NCBI GenBank assembly: GCA_004556705.1
Contig: SFGA01000025.1
Coordinates: 1-64,000, forward strand
Origin: Ruminococcus sp.
GTDB lineage: Bacteria > Bacillota > Clostridia > Oscillospirales > Acutalibacteraceae
Reading direction: 5' to 3'
DNA length: 64,000 nucleotides
A model generated the notes under the pieces. The model did no database searches and had not been told where the DNA came from. It saw only the letters and a program-made list of their open reading frames with translations. This document shows, piece after piece, positions 17,313 through 24,757 of this stretch; the first letter of the stretch is position 1, and the number at the start of each line of letters is the position of its first letter. Made by a program: the position numbers and the translations under genes.

Positions 17313-17340
17313 ATTATACATTTTATGCTTCGCTTGTCAA
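17313..17340 (-). promoter_or_regulatory. Consensus promoter of the thrS T-box transcript
   Basis: On the minus strand TTGACA (17335-17340), a 16-nt spacer and TATAAT (17313-17318). The mobile element is inserted within about 30 nt upstream of this -35 box. Confidence 0.8.
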
Positions 17341-17364
17341 GAAATATTTTCATTGTTTTTTTTA

Positions 17365-17379
17365 ATTCAAAAACGCTTA
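17365..17379. repeat. Left flanking direct repeat of the element (attL-like)
   Basis: ATTCAAAAACGCTTA is identical to 57138-57152. It lies 2 nt outside the left terminal inverted repeat. Similarity continues on both sides (TTTTTTTAATTCA before, CAA-TTA after) with small gaps, so the exact junction cannot be fixed. Confidence 0.7.
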
Positions 17380-17381
17380 TC

Positions 17382-17405
17382 AATTAAAAAAATAACCTGA
17401 CCCCC
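17382..17405 (+). repeat. Left terminal inverted repeat of the element
   Basis: AATTAAAAAAATAA, two variable bases, then TGACCCCC; the complement of 57110-57133 matches in 22 of 24 positions. No second copy lies beside the IS30-type gene, so the partner of this repeat is the far end of the element. Confidence 0.75.
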
Positions 17406-17476
17406 CTACCTAATTTGCCACACTTCTAAAAAAATGTTACAATTAATCAATTTTTGAGGATGATGGAGAATGAAAA

Positions 17477-18535
17477 ATGGAAGAAATACGCAATAAAAAA
17501 TATACGCAAATAAATGAAGCAGAGAGAGAATTGATTGAAAGATTACTAAGAAACAACACTCCAAAAAAACAGATTGCAAGAATGCTGAGGAAAGAAATAA
17601 AACGAGGTTCTGTCGAACAACGCCGAGAAATAAAGACAACAAAAAAAGATGCCAATATCCCTATTTATCAAACCGAACTTGTCTATTTTGCTGATGTAGG
17701 TCAGCGTACATATAACGAAAACCGTTCTCATTGCGGCAGAAAATGCAAAATAATTGAATGCCGAGATTTTGTGAATTATGTTGAGCAACAAGTTATGTCC
17801 GATAAGATGTGGTCGTTAGACGCAGCTGCGGGCAATGCAAAAAGACTTAACCTTTTTGAGCAAACAGTTACAACACAAACCTTATACAATTGGGTTGACC
17901 TCGGTTTGTGCAATGTCAAAAACATAGATTTGCTTAAAAAGGCAGGCTGGAAAACACACCCTAAAAAAGTGCGTGAGCATAAAAAAAGTCTTGGTCGTTC
18001 GATTGATGAGCGTCCGGCAATAGTGGACTCTCGCTTAGAGTTTGGACATTGGGAAGGCGACGGCATTGTCGGTAAAGACCATAAAGGGCATTGGATTACA
18101 CTAATAGAGCGTAAAACACGAATGGGTTTTGTTTTTAATGTTAAAGACAAGCAAGCATTCAGAATTGTCGAAGTAATAGACAAAATGGAGAGTATGTTCG
18201 GAGCACTATTTCCACTTGTATTCAAAACGATTACATTCGATAATGGAACAGAGTTTTCAAATTCAGCCTTAATGGAGGGCAATCAAAGGACAAAGATTTA
18301 TTACGCACACCCTTATTCCTCTTGGGAACGTGGGTCAAATGAAAATTGGAACGGCCTTGTCCGTCGATATTTTACAAAGGGAACATCGTTTGACAATGTT
18401 CAAGATGATGATTTGCAAAGAATTCAGCATATGATTAACAATCTTCCAAGAAAAATGTTTAACTATAAGAGTTCAAGAGAAATGTTTATACAGGAATTAC
18501 AAGCGCTGATAGAAACGCAAATAGCCGTAGCTTAA
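17477..18535 (+). CDS. IS30-family transposase
   Basis: A 352-residue DDE recombinase. The catalytic residues are visible in VDSRLEFGHWEGDGIVG (first Asp), FKTITFDNGTEFSN (second Asp) and SSWERGSNENWNGLVRRYFTKGTSF (Glu); these strings are typical of IS30. The N-terminal helix-turn-helix region (about 10-45) diverges from ordinary IS30 members. GGAG lies 9 nt before the ATG. It starts 72 nt inside the element's left inverted repeat, but no matching right inverted repeat lies between it and parA. It may be the recombinase that moves the whole element, or a passenger; the sequence alone does not decide. Confidence 0.9.
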   Translation: MEEIRNKKYTQINEAERELIERLLRNNTPKKQIARMLRKEIKRGSVEQRREIKTTKKDANIPIYQTELVYFADVGQRTYNENRSHCGRKCKIIECRDFVNYVEQQVMSDKMWSLDAAAGNAKRLNLFEQTVTTQTLYNWVDLGLCNVKNIDLLKKAGWKTHPKKVREHKKSLGRSIDERPAIVDSRLEFGHWEGDGIVGKDHKGHWITLIERKTRMGFVFNVKDKQAFRIVEVIDKMESMFGALFPLVFKTITFDNGTEFSNSALMEGNQRTKIYYAHPYSSWERGSNENWNGLVRRYFTKGTSFDNVQDDDLQRIQHMINNLPRKMFNYKSSREMFIQELQALIETQIAVA

Positions 18536-18557
18536 AATAAAACTGAAAAAGGAATTT

Positions 18558-18590
18558 AGAGCAATTACATTTTCGTAGTTGCTCTTTTTT
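18558..18590 (+). terminator. Terminator after the transposase gene
   Basis: GAGCAA-T-TAC, loop ATTTTC, GTA-G-TTGCTC then seven T residues. It isolates the transposase from the parAB operon. Confidence 0.85.
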
Positions 18591-18621
18591 TATATAAAAA
18601 ACGAAAGGAGCAAAAAGCAAA

Positions 18622-19446
18622 ATGCAAGAAGCTAAAACAATTGCGTTGTGCAACCAAAAAGGTGGTGTCGGCAAAACGGCAACAACAAGCTGCTTGGGTA
18701 TTTCGTTAGCAGCGAACGGAAAGCGTATTTTGTTAGTTGATTTTGACCCACAAGGCAACCTTACGAAAGGGTTAGGTTATCGTGACCGCTCTAAATATCG
18801 TTACTCTGTAAAGGACTTGATATTTGATGAACTTAACGAAACACCCAAAGACTTTCAGGAATACATTGTCTCATCAGAGAATGTCGACTTAATTCCTGCC
18901 AATATCGACCTCGCCGGACTCGATATTCACTTATCAAGCGTTATAAGCAGAGAAACCGTTTTCAAACGAGCGTTGTCCCAATTCAAACCACACTATGACT
19001 ACATTTTGATTGACAGTAACCCGGCTCTCAACCTGTTCACAATTAACACATTAGTTGCGGCAAACAGCTTGATTATTCCGGTGCAAGCCGAGCCGTATGC
19101 AACCGACGGACTATCTGACTTGTTACGCACAATTCAGACTGCCAAGCGACAGCTTAATCCGGAACTGTCTATCGACGGAATTCTGATAACTATGACTGAC
19201 CAGCGCACAAACCTGTCAAAGCATATTTCGTCCGAGGTACGAAACGCTTTTGGAAATCAAATTAAGGTTTTCCATACGGAAATCCCACGGTGCGTTAAAA
19301 CAGCTGAAGCTTCACTTTACGGTCAAAGTCCAATGTCGTATGCGCCGAACTCTGAATCGACAAGAGCATACAATCAACTATCAAAGGAGGTATTAAGTAT
19401 CGATGACGGAATTGCCAAAAATCAACATAAGCAACCCATTAGATGA
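18622..19446 (+). CDS. parA: ParA family partition ATPase
   Basis: A 274-residue ATPase that positions or segregates DNA with its ParB partner. It has the deviant Walker A KGGVGKTATT (residues about 13-22), the second lysine in CNQKGG, VDFDPQGNLTKGLGY (Walker A') and YDYILIDSNPALN (Walker B). This is the Soj/small ParA class without an N-terminal DNA-binding domain. AAAGGAG precedes the ATG. Its end overlaps parB by 44 nt. Partition genes suit an element that spends time as a circular replicating form. Confidence 0.93.
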   Translation: MQEAKTIALCNQKGGVGKTATTSCLGISLAANGKRILLVDFDPQGNLTKGLGYRDRSKYRYSVKDLIFDELNETPKDFQEYIVSSENVDLIPANIDLAGLDIHLSSVISRETVFKRALSQFKPHYDYILIDSNPALNLFTINTLVAANSLIIPVQAEPYATDGLSDLLRTIQTAKRQLNPELSIDGILITMTDQRTNLSKHISSEVRNAFGNQIKVFHTEIPRCVKTAEASLYGQSPMSYAPNSESTRAYNQLSKEVLSIDDGIAKNQHKQPIR

Positions 19447-20398
19447 ATTGTTTTCGACAGAGGAAGAACGTCAAAGCTCACAGCAAGAACGCATTGTTAC
19501 AATCAATTGTTACGAGATTGACAGCTTCCAAAAACACCCGTTCAAAGTTAGAGATAATCAAGATATGGACGAGCTGATTGAGTCTATTCAAAAAAACGGA
19601 GTTATAATGCCGTGCATTGTTCGCCCGAAAGAAAACGGTCGATATGAAATGGTGTCAGGACACAGAAGAAAACACGCTGCTATTCGTGCCGGCTTAGACT
19701 CGCTACCCTGCATTGTCAGAGATTTAGACGACATACAAGCAACAATCTTAATGGTAGACAGTAACGCACATCGCCCATATATTCTTCCGAGCGAGAAAGC
19801 ATACTCATATAGAATGAAGTTAGAAGCAATGAAAAGACAAGCAGGCAGACCAAACATTGAAAATGGAGTCCCAGTGGGACACAATTCTTTTGTGGGTAAA
19901 TCAAGGGAAATTTTAGCAGCTGAAAGTCAAGACAGTAATACTCAAATTCAGCGTTATGTGCGCTTGACCTATCTCATTCCCGAACTGCTACAAATGGTTG
20001 ATAATTCAGTCGAAAAGCCAATAGAAGCGGAAGCTCTGTCTATGGCAATGCGTCCGGCTGTTGAATTATCATATTTAACACCTGAAAATCAAAAAATTGT
20101 TCTTGACTTTATGCAGGACACACTTTCCACTCCCTCTCACGCTCAAGCTATACAGCTGCGGGCAATGCAAAGCAAAGGTATCTTAAATCCGCAAGGAATA
20201 TATGACCTTCTTGCTCAAGAAAAACCAAATCAAAAACTAAGCAGTAAGATACCGATTAACAGATTTAGCCGTTATTTCCCACCGAATACAAGTGCCGAAG
20301 ATATTGAAAAAGGTATCTTTAAGGCTCTTGATTTTTACCAAAAAGCTAAAGAACGAAAAGCGTCTTTCAAAAAAGGCGAAAAAGAAACACTATACTAA
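19403..20398 (+). CDS. parB: ParB-like partition protein
   Basis: A 331-residue CTP-dependent DNA-binding partner of ParA. The N-terminal ParB/Spo0J nuclease-like domain holds the NGVIMPCIVRPKENGRYEMVSGHRRKHAAIRAG region, including the GHRR motif that binds CTP. A central KorB/HTH-like region and a lysine-rich C-terminus follow. Translation starts inside the end of parA. I did not find an obvious parS site. Variants of this gene are common next to parA in clostridial conjugative elements. Confidence 0.92.
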   Translation: MTELPKINISNPLDELFSTEEERQSSQQERIVTINCYEIDSFQKHPFKVRDNQDMDELIESIQKNGVIMPCIVRPKENGRYEMVSGHRRKHAAIRAGLDSLPCIVRDLDDIQATILMVDSNAHRPYILPSEKAYSYRMKLEAMKRQAGRPNIENGVPVGHNSFVGKSREILAAESQDSNTQIQRYVRLTYLIPELLQMVDNSVEKPIEAEALSMAMRPAVELSYLTPENQKIVLDFMQDTLSTPSHAQAIQLRAMQSKGILNPQGIYDLLAQEKPNQKLSSKIPINRFSRYFPPNTSAEDIEKGIFKALDFYQKAKERKASFKKGEKETLY

Positions 20399-20411
20399 AC
20401 GGAGGTGCGCT

Positions 20412-20789
20412 ATGAAACACTATACGCAGGCAAACAGATTTTTGCAAAAGTACGGTTTTGATGCATTCAAAATCATTGCCGCCTATGAGGAAGCGACAGG
20501 CATTCCGCAAACTGAGCGATATGCAAGTTGGTATGGCGATTACGGTATATTCGAGCCGTCATTAAACGAGGATATGACTTATGATAAACTCCTCTCCCGT
20601 TACAATGCAGGACTTAAATACCTCGGTATTATTCACGAACAGGCTGAAACGGTTTGTAATCAATTTCTCTCGGAACAGCTTGCTGAGCATATCCGTGGGC
20701 AACTTAGCAGGCATAATGCTGACGGAGGAGAACGACATCGAGCTCTTCCTGATGCAAAAAACAAAACAAAATCAGATCCCTGCTTATAA
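20412..20789 (+). CDS. Small conserved-type protein of unknown function
   Basis: A 125-residue protein, start ATG at 20412 with GGAGG directly upstream. The first 95 residues are acidic/aromatic and look folded (YGFDAFKIIAAYEEATGIPQ, SWYGDYGIFEPSLNEDMTYD, AGLKYLGIIHEQ); the tail is basic and low in structure. I recognise no domain. It follows parB by 13 nt in the same operon and may take part in maintenance of the element. A 37-codon ATG frame overlaps its end in another phase and is probably not a gene. Confidence 0.7.
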   Translation: MKHYTQANRFLQKYGFDAFKIIAAYEEATGIPQTERYASWYGDYGIFEPSLNEDMTYDKLLSRYNAGLKYLGIIHEQAETVCNQFLSEQLAEHIRGQLSRHNADGGERHRALPDAKNKTKSDPCL

Positions 20790-20803
20790 AGGAAATGTGT
20801 GCT

Positions 20804-20962
20804 ATGAAAAAAGTATTATCTATAAATAGAAACGGTAGTTATAACAAAGAATTTTACAAGCTGCTTTCAGAGAAAAAGATAACAGACATAACACAACGAT
20901 TTGACTTTGAATACAATATTTTAGTTTTAGAAGGCTTATTAAAGAAAGGAAGTAAAGAATGA
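20804..20962 (+). CDS. Very small protein of unknown function (52 aa)
   Basis: ATG at 20804 with AAAGGA upstream, reading MKKVLSINRNGSYNKEF and ending LVLEGLLKKGSKE. The stop codon overlaps the next start (ATGA), which supports translation as part of the operon. There is no recognisable domain; it is short, charged and probably helical in its second half. Confidence 0.6.
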   Translation: MKKVLSINRNGSYNKEFYKLLSEKKITDITQRFDFEYNILVLEGLLKKGSKE

Positions 20963-21288
20963 ATAGATTTAACCCTATCCAAGAACACAAAAGCGAAGAA
21001 ACCCCTATCTTTTCGCTTTGTTTATCACTTACAGGAAGCAAGCTTACGGCTGATGCAGACATTCTTAACACTCTAATAGCAGCAGGAGCAGATACATCCC
21101 CTCTGGTTCGAGCTCAGCTGCGTGAAATTCAAGATGAATTTTTACAAGTTCACAAAAGAGTTACGGAACAATTTGAAAAAGTATTAACTGAATTGTTCGG
21201 TGCAGAAGCAATAGCAAAAAACGAAACACAGAGTGTTTGTGCCAGTACCGCATTTTATATTGGAGGCGAAAGCGATGAAGATGAATAA
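20959..21288 (+). CDS. Small hypothetical protein (109 aa)
   Basis: Begins at an ATGA overlap with the 52-residue gene. It is mainly helical (ADILNTLIAAGADTSPLVRAQLREIQDEFLQVHKRVTEQFEKVLTELFG), acidic at the C-terminus (GGESDEDE), with no domain I recognise. Overlapping neighbours on both sides show it belongs to the parAB-rep operon. Confidence 0.65.
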   Translation: MNRFNPIQEHKSEETPIFSLCLSLTGSKLTADADILNTLIAAGADTSPLVRAQLREIQDEFLQVHKRVTEQFEKVLTELFGAEAIAKNETQSVCASTAFYIGGESDEDE

Positions 21289-21478
21289 TCGTAATCTTAA
21301 TATACTGCGTAAGATTATAGAAGCCGGTTATGCCGACGAAAAAACCATATCAACACTTACAGCGGAAGATATGGTGGATTTTTGCAGAGATTTGCGTGAA
21401 ATGAAAGTCATAATCGAATTGCAAAAAGCTGTTAAAGCAAATACCCTTATTGCATTCCTGACTTCGCAGGAGGAATAA
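21275..21478 (+). CDS. Small hypothetical protein (67 aa)
   Basis: I choose the ATG at 21275 (MKMNNRNLNILRK), which has GGAGGCGA upstream, inside the end of the previous gene. It is helical and charged, with IIEAGYADEKTISTLTAEDMVDFCRDL resembling a small helix-bundle. No domain is recognised. Function unknown. Confidence 0.65.
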   Translation: MKMNNRNLNILRKIIEAGYADEKTISTLTAEDMVDFCRDLREMKVIIELQKAVKANTLIAFLTSQEE

Positions 21479-21482
21479 CACA

Positions 21483-22760
21483 ATGGCAAAACGAATTTAT
21501 ATTGATATGGACGGCACTTTGTGTCGCTTCCACGATGCCGAACATAAATATATTGAACAAATGTGGGAAAAAGGTTTCTATATAAATTTGCAACCTTTTG
21601 AAGAGTTTGTGAAAGCAGTATCTCTCTGTATTGACCGTAACGCCGATACAGAGTTTTTTATTCTCTCGGCAGTTTTAGATACCGAACCGCCTTTTGCCGA
21701 AGCTGAAAAACGAGAATGGTTACACAGACATCTTCCACAGCTCTCGGATGGCAATATGTTATTTATTCCCGCCGGGACAGACAAGAGTTCGCTTATTCCC
21801 GATATGAGTTCTGACTGTATTCTGATTGACGATTACAACAAAAACCTATCAGAATGGCGAATACAGGGCGGTACAGCAATCAAGTTCATCAATGACATCA
21901 ATGACCGTGGGTTAGGTGCCTACGGCGGCGAAATCGGCAATATATGGGACGGCGAGCGTGTCAGATATAACGATAGTGCAATGGCAACCTGCTTGCGTAT
22001 AGAACGCTTATCGGGAATTAAAAACACAATAGAAAAAGAAAATGCCTTTTACGGCTTTTCGGACGATGTTCTTCCCGACCAATTCCTTGAACTGCTGCCG
22101 AGTTATTTTTCCGTTCGTCAAACGCACGATACACACTTAATTCAAGAGTTATACCGCAAAGGCGAAGGCTTTTTTGATTATGAGTCTGTATCGGCTCATT
22201 CCCGAAATTTTGTCCGTGAAATAACAACAGACAAGCAAAACGGTCAGCTCGCACTCTATCAGCGTGAAAACAACTTGAATGATGCAATGATGAATTGCCT
22301 TGATACCTGCTACACCTTATCTCGTGCATACGCTATCTCGCTCAATAAAATGACCGGATGGATGATTGCTTCTATTCGTCAAGAACACCTTTGGCAAACT
22401 TACCCTGTTACCTGCTCAAATTTGCAATCATACATATCAAAGCAGCTTGCCCGTGATACAAGATTAACTGTTCTTGCGGACCAAATAAAAGCTATATCCA
22501 CTCAAATAAACAAAGCCGAAAGCAGAGTATATCTTCCCGCCTCATCAGACGTGGAAATGGATGTTACCTCCGGTGGAGTTCAAAAAAGTGTTCTGTCCGA
22601 TTGGTGCCGACAAATGAAAACTCTTATGAAAGACTATTCGGATGAATGGCGGCAGCTCGCAGGAACAGAATATCCAAATATTTTGTTCGGAAACGGACAA
22701 ATCAAATATCAGAAATATGCTGATACTCAAAAAACTTCTCGAACTATCCATCAAAAATAA
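21483..22760 (+). CDS. HAD-like 5'-nucleotidase domain protein with an unknown C-terminal region
   Basis: A 425-residue protein. Residues 1-145 are a HAD fold of the deoxyribonucleotidase (NT5C) type: the nucleophile motif IDMDGTLCRFHD (7-18), FILSAV as motif II, and ILIDDYNKNLSEW as motif IV with the acidic metal ligands. The remaining 280 residues (from about GNIWDGERVRYNDS) match no domain I know and are partly helical. Such nucleotidases are frequent in conjugative elements; a role in nucleotide handling or defence is only a guess. It is the last small-operon gene before the Rep-like protein. Confidence 0.75.
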   Translation: MAKRIYIDMDGTLCRFHDAEHKYIEQMWEKGFYINLQPFEEFVKAVSLCIDRNADTEFFILSAVLDTEPPFAEAEKREWLHRHLPQLSDGNMLFIPAGTDKSSLIPDMSSDCILIDDYNKNLSEWRIQGGTAIKFINDINDRGLGAYGGEIGNIWDGERVRYNDSAMATCLRIERLSGIKNTIEKENAFYGFSDDVLPDQFLELLPSYFSVRQTHDTHLIQELYRKGEGFFDYESVSAHSRNFVREITTDKQNGQLALYQRENNLNDAMMNCLDTCYTLSRAYAISLNKMTGWMIASIRQEHLWQTYPVTCSNLQSYISKQLARDTRLTVLADQIKAISTQINKAESRVYLPASSDVEMDVTSGGVQKSVLSDWCRQMKTLMKDYSDEWRQLAGTEYPNILFGNGQIKYQKYADTQKTSRTIHQK

Positions 22761-22781
22761 TTTTAAGAAAGGACTGTTAAA

Positions 22782-23807
22782 ATGGCAACGACAACAGTTT
22801 TTCGTGTAGAGAAAAATAAAAACTACACAACAATCTCTAATCATCATTTACAGGACAGAAATCTCTCCCTTAAAGCAAAAGGCTTATTGACATTGATACT
22901 GTCATTACCACCCGATTGGGATATGACATTAAAAGGACTGGTATCACTCAGCGGCGACGGTGTCGATTCGGTTCGTTCAGGTATTCAAGAACTTGAAAAA
23001 GCCGGATATTTGCGACGTTCTCGTTCTCGCAACAATCTCGGTCAGCTCTTATGTACTGAGTACACAATTTACGAACACGCAGTAACAGAAAATGTTGCTT
23101 CAGAGACAGAAATTGACGATAATTTGAATATAATATATAGTGAAGAAAGCCACATTGGAAAATCCGATGTGGACAAAAACAGCCAGATTGGAAAATCCGA
23201 TGTGGATGAAAATAGCCAGATTGGAAAATCCGATGTGGATGAAAATACAACAGAAAATTTCGACGATAGCCAGATTGGATTTTCCAACATAGGAAAACCC
23301 TATATAGGAAAATCCCACACAATAAAATACTTAAATAATAAAGATACTTATAATATAAATAACTATCCTTATCAATCTACATATAGTAGTAAGTTATGTA
23401 GAGAGCCGAAAGAAAACTCGATTGATGAGATGGAAAAAGCACAAACGCTTTATGAAGAGCGAAAAGCTTATGAAGAAATCATAAAGCAAAATATCGCTTA
23501 TGACTTATTATCCGAACAGAAAGAAATAAGCCGTGATTTTTTAGACTTATGTATTCAAGTGATGGTGGATGCTGTAACAAGCAACAAGCCATACATTAAA
23601 ATCAAAGGTCAAGACATTCCGAAGGAAGCTGTCAAAAGCGTATTGCTTAAATTAGACGACGAAAACATATCCTATGTTGATATGTGCCTCTCCGAGTCAA
23701 AAACAGCCATTAAGAATATGCAGTCTTACATATTGACAGCACTTTACTGTTCCCAACACGGAGGCGACACCTATTTCAATCAGCTTGTCAAACACGATTA
23801 TGCTTAA
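22782..23807 (+). CDS. Replication initiator-like protein (winged-helix N-terminus, RepA/DnaD type)
   Basis: A 341-residue protein. The N-terminal domain (about 1-100: ISNHHLQDRNLSLKAKGLLTLILSLPPDWDMTLKGLVSLS... GIQELEKAGYLRR) is the helix-turn-helix found at the start of Firmicutes plasmid and element Rep proteins. A linker of near-identical IGKSDVDEN units (about 122-180) is followed by a helical C-terminal domain (about 215-335) like that of RepA_N/DnaD-type proteins. The linker DNA forms three 33-nt direct repeats, which could act as an origin inside the gene as in RepA_N plasmids. AAGAAAGGA precedes the ATG. Confidence 0.75.
   Translation: MATTTVFRVEKNKNYTTISNHHLQDRNLSLKAKGLLTLILSLPPDWDMTLKGLVSLSGDGVDSVRSGIQELEKAGYLRRSRSRNNLGQLLCTEYTIYEHAVTENVASETEIDDNLNIIYSEESHIGKSDVDKNSQIGKSDVDENSQIGKSDVDENTTENFDDSQIGFSNIGKPYIGKSHTIKYLNNKDTYNINNYPYQSTYSSKLCREPKENSIDEMEKAQTLYEERKAYEEIIKQNIAYDLLSEQKEISRDFLDLCIQVMVDAVTSNKPYIKIKGQDIPKEAVKSVLLKLDDENISYVDMCLSESKTAIKNMQSYILTALYCSQHGGDTYFNQLVKHDYA
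23148..23246 (+). repeat. Three tandem 33-nt repeats inside the rep-like gene (iteron-like)
   Basis: Units at 23148-23180, 23181-23213 and 23214-23246. Copies two and three are identical and copy one differs at a few bases; each contains ATTGGAAAATCCGATGTGGA. A degenerate fourth unit follows near 23268. They encode the IGKSDVDEN linker and may also bind the initiator. Confidence 0.85.
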
Positions 23808-23913
23808 TGACGGCAATATGACAAATTCGCACATTTGTATATACAAAAAAAGCGTGATAATATAGTTACAGATGAGGAACACATCATCAACAAACATACG
23901 GAGGTAAATATCT

Positions 23914-24636
23914 ATGAAGATGAATTTAGAAAAATTCAAATCAGACAAGAAATTCAGAAACACCGTTCTTTGTTCGGTTATCGGCTTAATTCTTGTTATC
24001 GCTGTATCAGTTGCAGTTCCGATAGGCGTACACAACAGCAACATAAAAAAAGCGACAATCAGCGAACAAGCTGCTTCTACCGAACCTGAAACAATAACTG
24101 AAAACGAAACAGAGCCTGAAAGCGAAACAACTTCGGCAGAAGTTACCGAGCAGGAAACAGCGGAAGCGACAACTGTTGAAGCTTCAAAAGTCAGTCCTCC
24201 GAACACAAACAAAAGCAGCTCATCAGACAAGAGTAGTCCTGCAAAAGGAAAGCCGACTCAGAAAAAAAGCGGAAGCAAGAGCAATACCAAGCCTAAACAA
24301 GAGACGGGAACAACTTCACCACAGCAGACTGAACACGTATGGACGCAAGCAAAGGTCGATGCCGTTGTTACGGAGATTAAGCAATATGCTATCGACAAAG
24401 GATTTGTAATCAATTCAAGACTTACCACACAAGGTACAAGTTGGAGAAATCCTGCCAGCACAGAATCTACACCTGAAAGAGTGAAGTCAAGATTGCATTA
24501 CTGTGTAGATGATATTTACACAATGGGAATGAATAGATTTGGATATATCCCTGAAGAATCATATCTTAATGTTGTAGCTCAGCAGTACACTGACAGCGAC
24601 GGTAATACCCAATGGGAAATCTATGTCGTATATTAA
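23914..24636 (+). CDS. Single-pass membrane or secreted protein with Thr/Glu-rich linker
   Basis: A 240-residue protein with a cytoplasmic basic start (1-16), a transmembrane segment about 17-40 (VLCSVIGLILVIAVSVAVPIGV), a long Glu/Thr/Ser- then Lys/Ser-rich linker (about 45-145) and a compact C-terminal domain (WTQAKVDAVVTEIKQYAIDKGFVINSRL... YCVDDIYTMGMNRFGYIPEESYLNVVAQQY). GGAGG precedes the ATG. The C-terminal domain is unfamiliar but recalls small extracellular domains of other conjugative-element surface proteins. A strong terminator follows. Function unknown. Confidence 0.7.
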   Translation: MKMNLEKFKSDKKFRNTVLCSVIGLILVIAVSVAVPIGVHNSNIKKATISEQAASTEPETITENETEPESETTSAEVTEQETAEATTVEASKVSPPNTNKSSSSDKSSPAKGKPTQKKSGSKSNTKPKQETGTTSPQQTEHVWTQAKVDAVVTEIKQYAIDKGFVINSRLTTQGTSWRNPASTESTPERVKSRLHYCVDDIYTMGMNRFGYIPEESYLNVVAQQYTDSDGNTQWEIYVVY

Positions 24637-24662
24637 ATCATAAAAACTTGAATAAACGAACA

Positions 24663-24698
24663 AAAGAGACTTGTAAAAACAAGTCTCTTTTTTTTACT
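24663..24698 (+). terminator. Terminator ahead of the surface-protein genes
   Basis: A perfect 12-bp stem (AAAGAGACTTGT/ACAAGTCTCTTT), loop AAAA, then a long T-run. It closes the maintenance operon. Confidence 0.9.
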
Positions 24699-24757
24699 CT
24701 TATTCGTCCAATGTGGCGTTCACATAGATATTAAACAATACGAAAGGAATTTGAAAA

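Noticed and set aside
17382..18620. A simple IS30 insertion unrelated to the conjugative element
   Set aside because: Not fully excluded, but no right inverted repeat or short target duplication was found next to the transposase gene, while a matching inverted repeat exists at 57110-57133.
20581..20829. An 82-codon plus-strand frame overlapping the gene after parB
   Set aside because: It overlaps the better supported 125-residue gene and the 52-residue gene, and has no ribosome site; its 3' part could be a 37-codon peptide but evidence is too thin.
23148..23246. Possible CRISPR array
   Set aside because: The 33-nt units are directly adjacent with no spacers and keep an open frame, so this is a coding tandem repeat.
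23069..23322. Several minus-strand frames with repeated FPIWLFSSTSD or HPHRIFQSG strings
   Set aside because: They are antisense readings of the 33-nt tandem repeats in the rep-like gene, not independent genes.
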